Below are positions 34,900 through 44,332 of a stretch of DNA of 64,000 nt, piece by piece. The stretch comes from Lachnospiraceae bacterium. GTDB lineage: Bacteria; Bacillota; Clostridia; Lachnospirales; Lachnospiraceae. The DNA lies in contig CAAGDV010000025.1 in assembly GCA_900768755.1 (NCBI GenBank), positions 47,601 through 111,600 of the forward strand, written 5' to 3'. The notes below the pieces were generated by a model. It worked only from the letters and a program-made list of their open reading frames with translations, did no database searches and had not been told where the DNA came from. Position 1 is the stretch's first letter. Each line of letters begins with the position of its first letter. Position numbers and translations under genes: made by a program.

Positions 34900-36177
34900 A
34901 TGAAATACAGTGAAATGTCCGGAGCACAGTTAGAAGAAGAACTTGCGTGTTTGCGCAAAGAGTATGATGCGCAGATGAAAGCAGGTCTTAAATTGGATAT
35001 GTCAAGAGGTAAGCCGTCGCCTTTACAGTTGAACGTTACCAACGAATTGCTTGACGTAATTAATTCCGGGACAAGCTGTGTTACGGATTCCGGTATTGAT
35101 TGCAGAAACTACGGAAATCTCGAAGGCATTCCCGAAGCAAGACAGCTTATGGGCGAGTTTATGAGAGTGCCTGCGGACAATGTTTTTGTGTGCGGCAATG
35201 CCAGCTTAAGCATTATGTATGAGTGTATTGCAGGCTCAATGCTTTTCGGAGTTATGGGCAGCACGCCGTGGTCAAAGCTCCCCAAGGTAAAATTCCTTTG
35301 CCCGGTTCCGGGATACGACAGGCATTTTAAGATAACCGAGCTCATGGGAATAGAGATGATTAATGTTCCGATGACCGCAGAAGGTCCGGATATGGATATG
35401 GTTGAGAAGCTTGTCAGCGAGGACGATGCAATAAAGGGAATCTGGTGCGTGCCTAAATATTCTAACCCGCAGGGTATCGTGTACTCTGATGAGGTCGTAA
35501 GAAGAATGGCTAATCTTAAGCCTAAGGCTTCTGATTTCAGAATATATTGGGACAATGCATATGCAATTCACTATATTTATGACGATGATATCGAGATTCC
35601 GGAGATTCTTTCCGAGTGTGAGAAAGCCGGTAATCCTGACATGGTATACGAATTTTGTTCAACCTCTAAGGTAAGTTTTGCCGGCGGCGGAATCTCCGCA
35701 ATCGCAGCTTCCAAGGCCAATCTGTTGTGGCTGAAGAAAAGACTCATGGTGCAGATAATCAGCTTTGACAAAATCAACCAGCTGAGACATGTTTTATATT
35801 TCAAAAACGGTGACGGTCTCCGCGCACATATGAGCCGTCATGCAGCTTTTATGCGGCCGAAGTTTGATGCGGTTATGAAGGTACTTGACGAGGAACTGGT
35901 TAAAAGAGGAGCAGGCTCATATATCAAGCCTCTCGGCGGATATTTTATTTCATTTGAGACGCTTCCCGGCTGCGCCAAAAAGGTTGTCGCAATGTGTAAG
36001 GATGCAGGAGTTGTACTGACTGAAGCGGGGGCACCGTTCCCGTACGGAATCGACCCCGGAGATTGCGTAATCCGCCTTGCTCCTTCATATCCGTCAATAG
36101 AGGAACTCAACAAAGCGGCATCGCTTTTTGCCCTTTGTGTTAGAATTGCAACAATTGAAAAGCTTATTGCTGAGTAG
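34900..36177 (+). CDS. PLP-dependent aminotransferase, subgroup Ic aspartate aminotransferase type
   Basis: 425 aa from ATG 34900 (AGGAGG 9 bp before). LDMSRGKPSPLQLN at the N-terminus, IYWDNAYAIHYI (PLP-ring Asp) and STSKVSFAGGGISAI (PLP lysine) match the PF12897 group, which includes actinobacterial aspartate aminotransferases. It probably interconverts aspartate and oxaloacetate; the exact substrate is inferred. proC follows 15 bp later. Confidence 0.85.
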   Translation: MKYSEMSGAQLEEELACLRKEYDAQMKAGLKLDMSRGKPSPLQLNVTNELLDVINSGTSCVTDSGIDCRNYGNLEGIPEARQLMGEFMRVPADNVFVCGNASLSIMYECIAGSMLFGVMGSTPWSKLPKVKFLCPVPGYDRHFKITELMGIEMINVPMTAEGPDMDMVEKLVSEDDAIKGIWCVPKYSNPQGIVYSDEVVRRMANLKPKASDFRIYWDNAYAIHYIYDDDIEIPEILSECEKAGNPDMVYEFCSTSKVSFAGGGISAIAASKANLLWLKKRLMVQIISFDKINQLRHVLYFKNGDGLRAHMSRHAAFMRPKFDAVMKVLDEELVKRGAGSYIKPLGGYFISFETLPGCAKKVVAMCKDAGVVLTEAGAPFPYGIDPGDCVIRLAPSYPSIEELNKAASLFALCVRIATIEKLIAE

Positions 36178-36192
36178 ACGGGAGGTCTTTTG

Positions 36193-36987
36193 GTGAATAC
36201 TTTTGGATTTATCGGAATGGGAAACATGGGACATGCCATGCTTAACGGCATACTTAAAAGATTCGATGCCAATCAGATTATGTTTACGGATGTCTCGGAG
36301 GTTATAAGGGTTAATGTTGAGAAGGAGACCAATGTTACTGCGTCACCTACCAATATTGAACTGGCAAACAGCGTAAAATACATTATTCTTGCTGTTAAAC
36401 CGCAGTATTACGAGACTGTAATAAAAGGTATCCGCAATGTTGTTACCGAGGACAAAATAGTTATTTCCCTTGCCCCGGGAATTACCATTGAGAAGGTAAA
36501 ATCTCTTTTTGACAGGGACGTAAGGGTCGTAAGATGCATGCCGAATACGCCTGCAATGATTGGCGAGGGAATGACGGGCGTGTCGTATGACAGAAGCCTT
36601 TTTGACCTTGAAGAGCTTGATGTAATATCGCAGTTTTTCAGTTCTTTTGGTGAGTTCAGGGTTGTTGAAGAGCGTCTTCTTAACACTGTAACCTGTGTCA
36701 GCGGAAGCTCTCCGGCGTATGTATATATGTTTATTGAGGCGCTTGCGGACAGCGCGGTCAAGTACGGAATGACAAGGGATGACGCAATTACTTTTGCCGC
36801 AATGACAGTCAAAGGCGCTGCGGATATGGTTCTTACAACAAAGGAACATCCGGCCGTGCTTAAGGATCGGGTGTGCTCGCCGGGCGGAACCACAATTGCC
36901 GGCGTGTGTGCGCTTGAGGAGAACGGGTTCCGCAATGCGATAATATCCGCAACCGACAAGTGCTATGAGAAATGTACAAGGATATAA
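36193..36987 (+). CDS. proC: Pyrroline-5-carboxylate reductase
   Basis: 264 aa. Rossmann motif FGFIGMGNMGHAML, VRCMPNTPAMIGEG in the middle and the C-terminal DRVCSPGGTTIAGVCALEE signature. It catalyses the last step of proline synthesis. GTG 36193 is chosen over TTG 36190 because of its better spacing from GGAGGT. Confidence 0.95.
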   Translation: MNTFGFIGMGNMGHAMLNGILKRFDANQIMFTDVSEVIRVNVEKETNVTASPTNIELANSVKYIILAVKPQYYETVIKGIRNVVTEDKIVISLAPGITIEKVKSLFDRDVRVVRCMPNTPAMIGEGMTGVSYDRSLFDLEELDVISQFFSSFGEFRVVEERLLNTVTCVSGSSPAYVYMFIEALADSAVKYGMTRDDAITFAAMTVKGAADMVLTTKEHPAVLKDRVCSPGGTTIAGVCALEENGFRNAIISATDKCYEKCTRI

Positions 36988-36990
36988 TAT

Positions 36991-37530
36991 ATGGGCGGAA
37001 TCAGAAGAATTAACAGAACTTTGGCATACGAGGGCAAAATACTCGATGTCTATCTTGATGATATGGAATTTCCTAACGGAGTGGTTGAACAGTGGGATTT
37101 TATGTCACACCGTAAGGGCGCTGCCGCAGTTTTGGCAGTGACCGAAGACGGACGCGTTCCGATGGTCAGGCAGTACCGCAACGCGCTCGGACGCTTCACA
37201 TGGGAGATACCGGCGGGCTGCCGGGACTCTGCAGACGAGGCGTATGAGCTTTGCGCTGCAAGGGAATTGGAAGAAGAGACGGGCTACATAGCAGGGCATA
37301 TTGAACCATTGGTTACCGTTGCGGGAGCCGTGGCATACTGTGATGAGATTGTGCCCGTGTTTCTGGCAACCAATCTTTCCGTGGGAAAACAGCACCTGGA
37401 CCCGGCTGAATTTGTTGATGTGAAGCTTTTTGAGCTTTCTGAGCTTGAGGCTATGATATACGAACAGAAGATTCAGGACGGAAAGACTATAAGCGCTGTT
37501 TTGGCGTACAAAAATAAGTATTGTTCATAA
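36991..37530 (+). CDS. Nudix hydrolase, ADP-ribose pyrophosphatase-like
   Basis: 179 aa. The Nudix box reads GCRDSADEAYELCAARELEE followed by ETGY, with one extra residue between the first Gly and the first Glu compared with the standard spacing. The preceding VRQYRNALGRFTWEIPAG is typical of the ADP-ribose pyrophosphatase subgroup. It starts 3 bp after proC. Gene order Nudix-SpoIIM-XerD is common in Clostridia. Confidence 0.9.
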   Translation: MGGIRRINRTLAYEGKILDVYLDDMEFPNGVVEQWDFMSHRKGAAAVLAVTEDGRVPMVRQYRNALGRFTWEIPAGCRDSADEAYELCAARELEEETGYIAGHIEPLVTVAGAVAYCDEIVPVFLATNLSVGKQHLDPAEFVDVKLFELSELEAMIYEQKIQDGKTISAVLAYKNKYCS

Positions 37531-37559
37531 AGCAAAGCACCGGTTCATATCAATAGAAT

Positions 37560-38084
37560 ATGGACAGAAGGTACATATTTTTATTTATTTTCGCATTCGG
37601 TGCAGGAATATTATTTACAAATATTTCCGGGGCTGATGCCGTGAATTCATGGCATATTTTTTCGGAAAATTACACGTATGCATATTCATCCGTGAAAATC
37701 AATTTGAAAAGTGCATATGTGTTTGTCGCCGTAAAAAGGCTTAGGTTATTTTTGTTTACGCTGGTGGGAAGTTTCACACCTTTCGGCAGAAAATTAGCGG
37801 TTTTTCTTTTTGTATGGCTGGGATTTAGTCTTGGCGTGGTAAATTGTGCTATCGCAATTCAGTACGGAGTCATATATTTTGCCGTGATAACACTTTTACT
37901 TTTTTCATATATTTTTTTATTCGGACTCTTTGTGTACGGCATGCTTATCCATTCTTCCAACAGAAGAGATAAGGCAAAATGGAATGCGTACATGATTCTG
38001 GTTTTTTTAGGAGGAGTACTGGCAGAAACGCTGGTGGAAGTGAAACTTTTGCCGGCTTTTTTAGCTTATGCATTACGACGATAG
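37560..38084 (+). CDS. SpoIIM-like integral membrane protein
   Basis: 174 aa with about five hydrophobic helices (near 5-22, 60-75, 80-100, 105-128, 145-165) and no catalytic motif. Its place between the Nudix and xerD genes is where clostridial spoIIM is usually found, and the length and helix pattern are compatible. Sequence identity is not obvious by eye, so the name rests mainly on context. If correct, it would belong to the forespore engulfment complex. Confidence 0.5.
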   Translation: MDRRYIFLFIFAFGAGILFTNISGADAVNSWHIFSENYTYAYSSVKINLKSAYVFVAVKRLRLFLFTLVGSFTPFGRKLAVFLFVWLGFSLGVVNCAIAIQYGVIYFAVITLLLFSYIFLFGLFVYGMLIHSSNRRDKAKWNAYMILVFLGGVLAETLVEVKLLPAFLAYALRR

Positions 38085-38100
38085 GGATAAGGGCAGGGGA

Positions 38101-38982
38101 ATGAATCTGGTAATTGAGAAATATCTGACATATCTTTCGACTCAGAAAGGCTCAAAAAATACGGTGACGGCGTACGGCATCGACCTTTCAAGGCTTTTTG
38201 CGTATCTTGAAACAAAGGGCATTTACGACCCCGAAGGAGTTACCTTCACTGATTTGAATTCATACATTCTTTCACTGGAGAAAAATAACGCATCAATGGC
38301 GACGGTTTCCAGAAATGTGTCCTCCATACGCTCCTTTTTTATGTGGCTGTTTACGGAAAGGATGATTAAAAGTAACCCGGCGGTCAACCTAAAGGCGCCC
38401 AAAATTGTGCGAAAAAAGCCAGAGATACTTACAAAAGAGGAGATGTTAAAGCTTTTGGATGCACCCGACCGCACGAGTGCAAAAGGACTTCGTGATGCGG
38501 CAATTCTTGAACTCTTGTACGCCACGGGGATAAGGGTCAGCGAACTTGTCAACCTGCGCTGCGCGGAAGTCAATCCTGCGACGAGGTTCTTAAAAATAAA
38601 AGATGACAGGCATGAGAGAATGATTCCTTTCGGCGTGCCCGCCCAGAAGGCATTGCACGATTATCTTTCGGACGGAAGGGACAAGCTGATTAAAAACGCT
38701 GATGAGGATATTTTTTTTGTCAATGCAAAGGGTGAGCAGATGACAAGGCAGGGCGTGTGGAAGATTATTAAGACCTACGGAAAAAATGTCGGAATAACAA
38801 CGGAGCTGACGCCCCACATCATAAGGCACACATTCGCTGCGCATATGGTGATGAACGGGGCTGATTTAAAGACTTTGCAGGAAATACTGGGCCACGAGGA
38901 TATCACCGCGACCCAGATATATACGGGATTTGCCGATAACAGGCTTGATTACGTGTATGAAAAAGCACATCCGCGAAGATAA
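38101..38982 (+). CDS. xerD: Site-specific tyrosine recombinase XerD/XerC
   Basis: 293 aa from ATG 38101. N-terminal SAM-like core-binding domain (about 1-85). The catalytic domain has ATGIRVSEL (Arg), HIIRHTFAAHM (H-x2-R) and LGHEDITATQIYTG (His and nucleophilic Tyr). Housekeeping Xer recombinases resolve chromosome dimers at dif. An ATG at 38068 inside the preceding gene is rejected. Confidence 0.92.
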   Translation: MNLVIEKYLTYLSTQKGSKNTVTAYGIDLSRLFAYLETKGIYDPEGVTFTDLNSYILSLEKNNASMATVSRNVSSIRSFFMWLFTERMIKSNPAVNLKAPKIVRKKPEILTKEEMLKLLDAPDRTSAKGLRDAAILELLYATGIRVSELVNLRCAEVNPATRFLKIKDDRHERMIPFGVPAQKALHDYLSDGRDKLIKNADEDIFFVNAKGEQMTRQGVWKIIKTYGKNVGITTELTPHIIRHTFAAHMVMNGADLKTLQEILGHEDITATQIYTGFADNRLDYVYEKAHPRR

Positions 38983-40011
38983 TTAGCATTTCTCGGCGAT
39001 GGTATAGAGCAGGCGCTCTGTATCATCCCATCCAAGGCACGGGTCGGTGATTGATTTGCCGTAAATATGCTCACCGATTTTCTGACATCCCGGTTCAATA
39101 TAACTCTCAACCATTACTCCTTTTACCAAAGATTTGATGGCAGGATTCATATTTCTGCTGTGAAGTACATCCATAACGATGCGGACCTGCTCCATATACT
39201 GTTTGTTGGAGTTGGAGTGATTAGAGTCCACAATAACCGCACGGCAAAGATGCTCATGCTCGTCATACAGCTTATTAAGCAAAAGCAGATCTTCGTAGTG
39301 ATAGTTGGGCACGCACTGGCCCTTTTTGTTGACATATCCGCGGAGTACGCAGTGAGTGAGGCTGTTGCCGCTTGTGGAAACCTGCGCGCCTCTGTATATA
39401 AAAGTGTGCGGGTGTGATGCTGCGTGGACAGAGTTGAGCATCACGTCAAAACCGCCTGCGGTCGGATTCTTCATTCCGACGGGAACGTCCATTCCGCTTG
39501 CGGTGAGTCTGTGCTGCTGGTCCTCAACGGAGCGCGCACCTATTGCAACATAAGAAAGCGTGTCGTCGCAGTACATCCAGTTCTCCGGATAAAGCATCTC
39601 GTCAGCCGGGAAAAATCCGGTCTGTGAGATAACATCAAGGTGAAGCTTACGGATGGCTTTGATGCCGGCTTCCATGTCCGGTTTCTTCTCGGGGTCGGGC
39701 TGGTGGAGCATTCCTTTGTAGCCGTCGCCTGTGGTTCTCGGCTTATTGGTGTACACACGCGGTATAATGATAACTTTGTCCGATATTTTTTCCTGAACGG
39801 CGGCGAGCCTTGACACGTAGTCCAAAACAGCCGCCTCGTTGTCCGCAGAGCACGGGCCGATTACGGCTAGAAATTTGTCGGATTTCCCGGTGAAAACATC
39901 CCTTATCTCCGCATCTTTCTTTCTCTTGAGCTCTTTCTGTTCAGCACTCAAAGGATACTCTGATTTAATCTCGTCCGGCGACGGAAGCGCCTTGATAAAT
40001 TCTATACTCAT
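38983..40011 (-). CDS. aroF: 3-deoxy-7-phosphoheptulonate synthase (type I alpha)
   Basis: 342 aa from ATG 40011, 5 bp after GGAGG; a TTG at 40023 contains the ribosome site and is rejected. LAVIGPCSADNEAAVLDYV and PRVYTNKPRTTGDGYKG are AroG/AroF signatures; HSNSNKQ and SYIEPG follow. It makes DAHP for aromatic amino acids. Its stop abuts the xerD stop (convergent). Feedback type cannot be read from sequence. Confidence 0.95.
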   Translation of the reverse strand: MSIEFIKALPSPDEIKSEYPLSAEQKELKRKKDAEIRDVFTGKSDKFLAVIGPCSADNEAAVLDYVSRLAAVQEKISDKVIIIPRVYTNKPRTTGDGYKGMLHQPDPEKKPDMEAGIKAIRKLHLDVISQTGFFPADEMLYPENWMYCDDTLSYVAIGARSVEDQQHRLTASGMDVPVGMKNPTAGGFDVMLNSVHAASHPHTFIYRGAQVSTSGNSLTHCVLRGYVNKKGQCVPNYHYEDLLLLNKLYDEHEHLCRAVIVDSNHSNSNKQYMEQVRIVMDVLHSRNMNPAIKSLVKGVMVESYIEPGCQKIGEHIYGKSITDPCLGWDDTERLLYTIAEKC

Positions 40012-40061
40012 ATTTTCCTCCAAATTGTGATTATGTTCACGTTGTCACATACTGTATAAAG

Positions 40062-40090
40062 TTGCTAAATATTTTTTATAATGGTATAAT
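40062..40090 (+). promoter_or_regulatory. Promoter of the deoB-pdp operon
   Basis: TTGCTA, 17 bp, TATAAT, about 100 bp upstream of deoB. The rest of the leader is AT-rich with no clear structure. Confidence 0.7.
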
Positions 40091-40189
40091 AAAGGCAAAA
40101 TATCTTTTACTTCTACATCATAATATAATAAGCAGTAGGAAAAAACAAGATATTTGTTTTTTGAGATGTTTATTTATGGGAGGAATGTT

Positions 40190-41359
40190 GTGAGACGTGT
40201 AATATGGATTGTTTTGGACAGCGTCGGAATGGGTGAGATGCCCGACGCCATGCGTTTTGGGGATGCGGGCTGCAACACACTTGCGCATACATGGGAGTAC
40301 AATAACGGACTTGAGATTCCCAATCTGATAAATCTTGGCTTGGGCAATATTGACGGAATGCGTGCGGTCAGTGAATGCGACTGTCCGCTTGGCGCGTATG
40401 CGAGAATTGCGGAGCAAAGTAACGGCAAGGACACGACCGTAGGGCATTGGGAGATGGCGGGAATCATTTCAAGTAGTCCTTTTCCCACTTATCCGGAGGG
40501 ATTTCCTAAGGAGATAATAGATGAGTTCGTGGCGCAGGCTAATATACCGGGAGTTCTCTGCAACGGTGTCGCATCGGGCACCGAGGTTATTGAAAGGTTC
40601 GGGGACGAGCATGTTAGTAGCCAAAAGCCCATTGTGTACACATCTGCGGACAGCGTTTTTCAGATTGCGGTGGATATGGCGGTGTATTCTCTTGATGAAT
40701 TGTACCATATGTGTGAAATAGCAAGAAAGATTCTTACCGGGGAGCATGAGGTCGCAAGGGTGATTGCAAGACCGTACATCAGGGATAACAAAAGATACGT
40801 AAGAACCTCCGACAGAAGGGATTATGCAATAGTTCCGCCGGACGGCAATCTTTTGACTGAGTTAAAAAAACGCGGACAGAATGTCATCGGTGTCGGCAAA
40901 ATTGAAGATATTTTCGCCAAAGCGGGAATAACTTCGGCAACCCACACCAAAAACAATATGGACGGAGTGGATGTGACTCTTAAGTACATGGCGGATACGG
41001 AAGGCGGACTTATTTTTACCAATCTGGTTGAGTTTGACTCCACCTGGGGACACAGGCGCGATGCCAAAGGCTACGGTACGGGGCTTGAACAGTTTGATGC
41101 GCGTCTGCCGGAGATAATGGCGGCGATGAGGGATGAGGATATTCTAATCATCAATTCAGACCACGGCTGCGACCCGACTTTTAAGGGCACGGACCACACC
41201 AGGGAATATATACCGCTTTTGGTGTACTCACATCTGATAAAGAGCACCAATCTCGGTACAAGAGAGGGACTTTCGGATATAGGCCAGACTGTTATGGAGT
41301 ATCTTACGGGTGAACGCATCCATAACGGAGTGAGCTTTTTGTCTGAGATAATGAGGTGA
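40190..41359 (+). CDS. deoB: Phosphopentomutase
   Basis: 389 aa from GTG 40190 (GGGAGG 6 bp before). IVLDSVGMGEMPDA holds the metal-site Asp; KDTTVGHWEMAG carries the phospho-acceptor Thr; NSDHGCDPTFKGTDHTREY is the C-terminal metal site. It interconverts ribose-1-P and ribose-5-P (and the deoxy forms). It works with the adjacent phosphorylase in nucleoside salvage. Confidence 0.96.
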   Translation: MRRVIWIVLDSVGMGEMPDAMRFGDAGCNTLAHTWEYNNGLEIPNLINLGLGNIDGMRAVSECDCPLGAYARIAEQSNGKDTTVGHWEMAGIISSSPFPTYPEGFPKEIIDEFVAQANIPGVLCNGVASGTEVIERFGDEHVSSQKPIVYTSADSVFQIAVDMAVYSLDELYHMCEIARKILTGEHEVARVIARPYIRDNKRYVRTSDRRDYAIVPPDGNLLTELKKRGQNVIGVGKIEDIFAKAGITSATHTKNNMDGVDVTLKYMADTEGGLIFTNLVEFDSTWGHRRDAKGYGTGLEQFDARLPEIMAAMRDEDILIINSDHGCDPTFKGTDHTREYIPLLVYSHLIKSTNLGTREGLSDIGQTVMEYLTGERIHNGVSFLSEIMR

Positions 41360-41366
41360 TTGAATT

Positions 41367-42686
41367 ATGAGAATGTATGATATTATAGCAAAAAAAAGGG
41401 ACGGCAAAGCCTTAACCGACGAGGAGATAAGCTTTTTTATCAAGGGAATAACCGAAGGCTCAATCCCCGACTATCAGGCGTCTGCGCTTGCCATGGCAAT
41501 ATACTTAAACGGCATGGACGAGCATGAGACGGCGACGCTTACCATGCGGATGGCAAAAAGCGGCGATATGCTGGACCTTTCGCCCATAAAGGGAATCAAG
41601 GTGGACAAACACAGTACCGGTGGAGTCGGTGATAAGACGTCTCTGGTGTTGGGGCCGATGGTTGCGGCACTCGGCGTAAGCGTTGCCAAGATGAGCGGCA
41701 GGGGTCTTGGGCATACCGGCGGAACAATAGACAAGCTTGAGAGCATTCCGGGATTTGTAACCTCAATTACGCCGCAGGAATTTTTTGATAATGTCAACGG
41801 GATAGGAATTGCGATTGCGGGGCAGAGCGGGAACCTCGCGCCTGCAGATAAGAAACTCTACGCACTCAGGGACGTGACCGCGACGGTTGAGAGCATTCCG
41901 CTTATCGCCAGCAGCATTATGAGCAAAAAAATTGCCGCCGGTGCAGACGTGATTGTGCTTGATGTCAAAAGTGGTGACGGCGCATTTATGAAGGATGACG
42001 AGTCGGCTCTGGCACTCGCAAAAGAGATGGTTAAGATTGGCAGCAATGTTGGCAGAAGAACCATGGCGGTGGTCAGCAATATGGACGAGCCTCTGGGCTA
42101 TGCGGTGGGTAACTCGCTTGAGGTGATAGAGGCAATAGAGACACTTAAAGGCAGAGGACCAAAGGATTTGACAGAGCTTTGCATTGAACTGGGCTCGCAT
42201 ATGGTCGTGGGTGCCGGAATCACGGACGATACCGAGACTGCAGCAGGTATGTTACGAAGTACGATTGATGACGGTCTGGCACTCAAAAAAATGTGTGAAT
42301 TTGTTGAGCATCAGCACGGAGACGCATCGGCGGTTCTTAACACGGACCTTCTTCCGAAAGCGTCCATTGTTCACGAAGTAACAGCCGATATGAGCGGTTA
42401 CGTATCGCATATAGAATGTGAGCGCGTGGGCACCTGTGCAATGCTTTTAGGCGGCGGACGCGAGAACAAGGACAGCGTTATCGACCTCGCCGTCGGAATA
42501 GTTCTTCAGGTGAAAGTCGGGGATGAAGTGCGTAAAGGCGATGTGATTGCGCGCCTGTACGCCAACGATTCCGCAAAGCTTAACGCCGCACTGGAGCGTT
42601 TTGACGGGGCAGTAAGAATTACAGGAGACAAAGTTACTCCAAAGAAGCTTATTAAGTACATCGTTACGGAGGCGGGAATAAGATAA
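41367..42686 (+). CDS. pdp: Pyrimidine-nucleoside phosphorylase
   Basis: 439 aa. KVDKHSTGGVGDKTSLVLGP is the phosphate-binding signature, then SGRGLGHTGGTIDKLES. It splits uridine, thymidine or deoxyuridine to base and (deoxy)ribose-1-P, which DeoB then isomerises. Starts 7 bp after deoB and its stop overlaps the sirtuin start. Confidence 0.95.
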   Translation: MRMYDIIAKKRDGKALTDEEISFFIKGITEGSIPDYQASALAMAIYLNGMDEHETATLTMRMAKSGDMLDLSPIKGIKVDKHSTGGVGDKTSLVLGPMVAALGVSVAKMSGRGLGHTGGTIDKLESIPGFVTSITPQEFFDNVNGIGIAIAGQSGNLAPADKKLYALRDVTATVESIPLIASSIMSKKIAAGADVIVLDVKSGDGAFMKDDESALALAKEMVKIGSNVGRRTMAVVSNMDEPLGYAVGNSLEVIEAIETLKGRGPKDLTELCIELGSHMVVGAGITDDTETAAGMLRSTIDDGLALKKMCEFVEHQHGDASAVLNTDLLPKASIVHEVTADMSGYVSHIECERVGTCAMLLGGGRENKDSVIDLAVGIVLQVKVGDEVRKGDVIARLYANDSAKLNAALERFDGAVRITGDKVTPKKLIKYIVTEAGIR

Positions 42687-43420
42687 TGAGCGGACAGCTT
42701 GATACATTGAAACATTGGATAGAGGAATCGGACAACATTGTGTTTTTCGGCGGCGCGGGAGTGAGCACCGAAAGCAATATTCCGGATTTCCGCAGTACCG
42801 ACGGGCTTTACAACATGCGGTACAAATATCCGCCCGAAACCATACTTTCACATTCGTTTTTTATGAGCCGCACGGAGGAATTCTATGATTTTTACCGTGA
42901 TAAGATGATATATAAGGATGCGAAGCCGAACAGGGCACATATTGCGCTGGCAAAGCTTGAGGCTTTGGGCAAACTAAAAGCCGTGGTGACGCAGAATATT
43001 GACGGGCTTCATCAGCTTGCGGGAAGCCGCAACGTATTGGAACTGCACGGAAGCGTGCTCCGTAATTACTGCATGAAATGCCGTAAAAAATACGACGGAA
43101 CGGATGTTATAGTCAATTCCGAAGCGATTCCGAAATGTTCCTGCGGCGGTACAATCAAACCCGATGTGGTGCTGTACGAAGAAGGTCTTGACCAGGATAT
43201 TGTAAGCCGAAGCGTTCACGCAATTGCCGACGCAGATGTGCTCATTGTTGCGGGCACCTCGCTTACGGTATATCCGGCAGCCGGACTTATCGATTACTAC
43301 CGTAAAGATAAACTGGTGCTTATCAATAAAGATGCCACCGCAAGAGACGGTGTTGCAGACCTTGTAATATACGGAAGCGTCGGGGACGCATTGGCTTACT
43401 GTGTTCCCATGGAGGATTGA
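42686..43420 (+). CDS. NAD-dependent protein deacylase (sirtuin)
   Basis: 244 aa. NAD-binding GGAGVSTESNIPDFRS, catalytic TQNIDGLHQLAG with LELHGS (catalytic His), and a zinc site C-x2-C then C-x-C (CMKC, CSCGG). It releases nicotinamide and O-acetyl-ADP-ribose. Sits inside a nucleoside-salvage operon with overlapping ends. Confidence 0.94.
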   Translation: MSGQLDTLKHWIEESDNIVFFGGAGVSTESNIPDFRSTDGLYNMRYKYPPETILSHSFFMSRTEEFYDFYRDKMIYKDAKPNRAHIALAKLEALGKLKAVVTQNIDGLHQLAGSRNVLELHGSVLRNYCMKCRKKYDGTDVIVNSEAIPKCSCGGTIKPDVVLYEEGLDQDIVSRSVHAIADADVLIVAGTSLTVYPAAGLIDYYRKDKLVLINKDATARDGVADLVIYGSVGDALAYCVPMED

Positions 43421-43422
43421 AA

Positions 43423-44331
43423 GTGAACGACAATGTTTTGAATCTCATCAGTGAAAAGATGAATTCTTTCAGCAAAAATCAGAAAAAAATAGCGCACTAT
43501 GTTCTGGATAATCTGAATGAAGCGGCATTTATGACCGCGGCACGCATAGGCGAGGCCGTCGAATGCAGCGAGTCCACGGTGGTCAGATTTGCAACCGCTT
43601 TGGGATATTCCGGTTTTCCGGAGTTCATAAAGGAGTTGTCGGATGTTGTCAAACTGAAGCTTAATTCAGTCAACAGAATTGATATTTCGGACGCAACACT
43701 CACCCAGTCGCGTCTCATCAGATTTGTCATGCAAAACGATGCGGCCAAGATTGAGCATACACTGAAAAACATTGATGACAATACTTTTTCTCAGGCGGTC
43801 GACATGATTGAACGCGCCGAAAAGGTATACATAGTCGCCGTGCGCGCAAGTGTTGCAATCGCTGAATTTCTGGCATTTTATCTTAAGATGGCGGCAAAAA
43901 ACGTGGTTACGGTGACGACAAACAGTTCAAGTGAGATTTATGAGCAGATGATTGATGTGAGCCAGAATGATGTGGTTATAGGAATCAGCTTTCCGAGATA
44001 TTCCGTGAGAACACTTCGCGCGATGGAATTTGCCAATGAGCGCAATGCACAGATTATAGCAATCACAGACAGCATTCATTCACCCATGAACCTGTATTCG
44101 TCCTGCAATCTTTTTGCCGTAACGGACATGGCGTCAGTCGTGGATTCACTGGTGGCGCCGCTTTCGCTTATCAATGCGCTTATCGTTGCGTTGTGTGTTA
44201 ACAATCCCAAACGAATTGTTGAGCGCCTTGAACTGTTAAATCAGGTCTGGGAAGACTATGAGGGAAACGGCAAAGACGAAATCAATTATCTGGATGAAGA
44301 ACTGATGAAGGATTTGAAGGGACTTTTGTGA
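43423..44331 (+). CDS. RpiR/MurR-family transcriptional regulator
   Basis: 302 aa from GTG 43423 (GGAGG 7 bp before). N-terminal HTH (about 1-75) with AARIGEAVECSESTVVRFATALGYSGFPEF split over two helices, then a SIS sugar-phosphate domain (about 120-260). Such regulators sense sugar phosphates; ribose phosphates from DeoB are an obvious candidate ligand, by context only. Confidence 0.9.
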   Translation: MNDNVLNLISEKMNSFSKNQKKIAHYVLDNLNEAAFMTAARIGEAVECSESTVVRFATALGYSGFPEFIKELSDVVKLKLNSVNRIDISDATLTQSRLIRFVMQNDAAKIEHTLKNIDDNTFSQAVDMIERAEKVYIVAVRASVAIAEFLAFYLKMAAKNVVTVTTNSSSEIYEQMIDVSQNDVVIGISFPRYSVRTLRAMEFANERNAQIIAITDSIHSPMNLYSSCNLFAVTDMASVVDSLVAPLSLINALIVALCVNNPKRIVERLELLNQVWEDYEGNGKDEINYLDEELMKDLKGLL

Positions 44332-44332
44332 T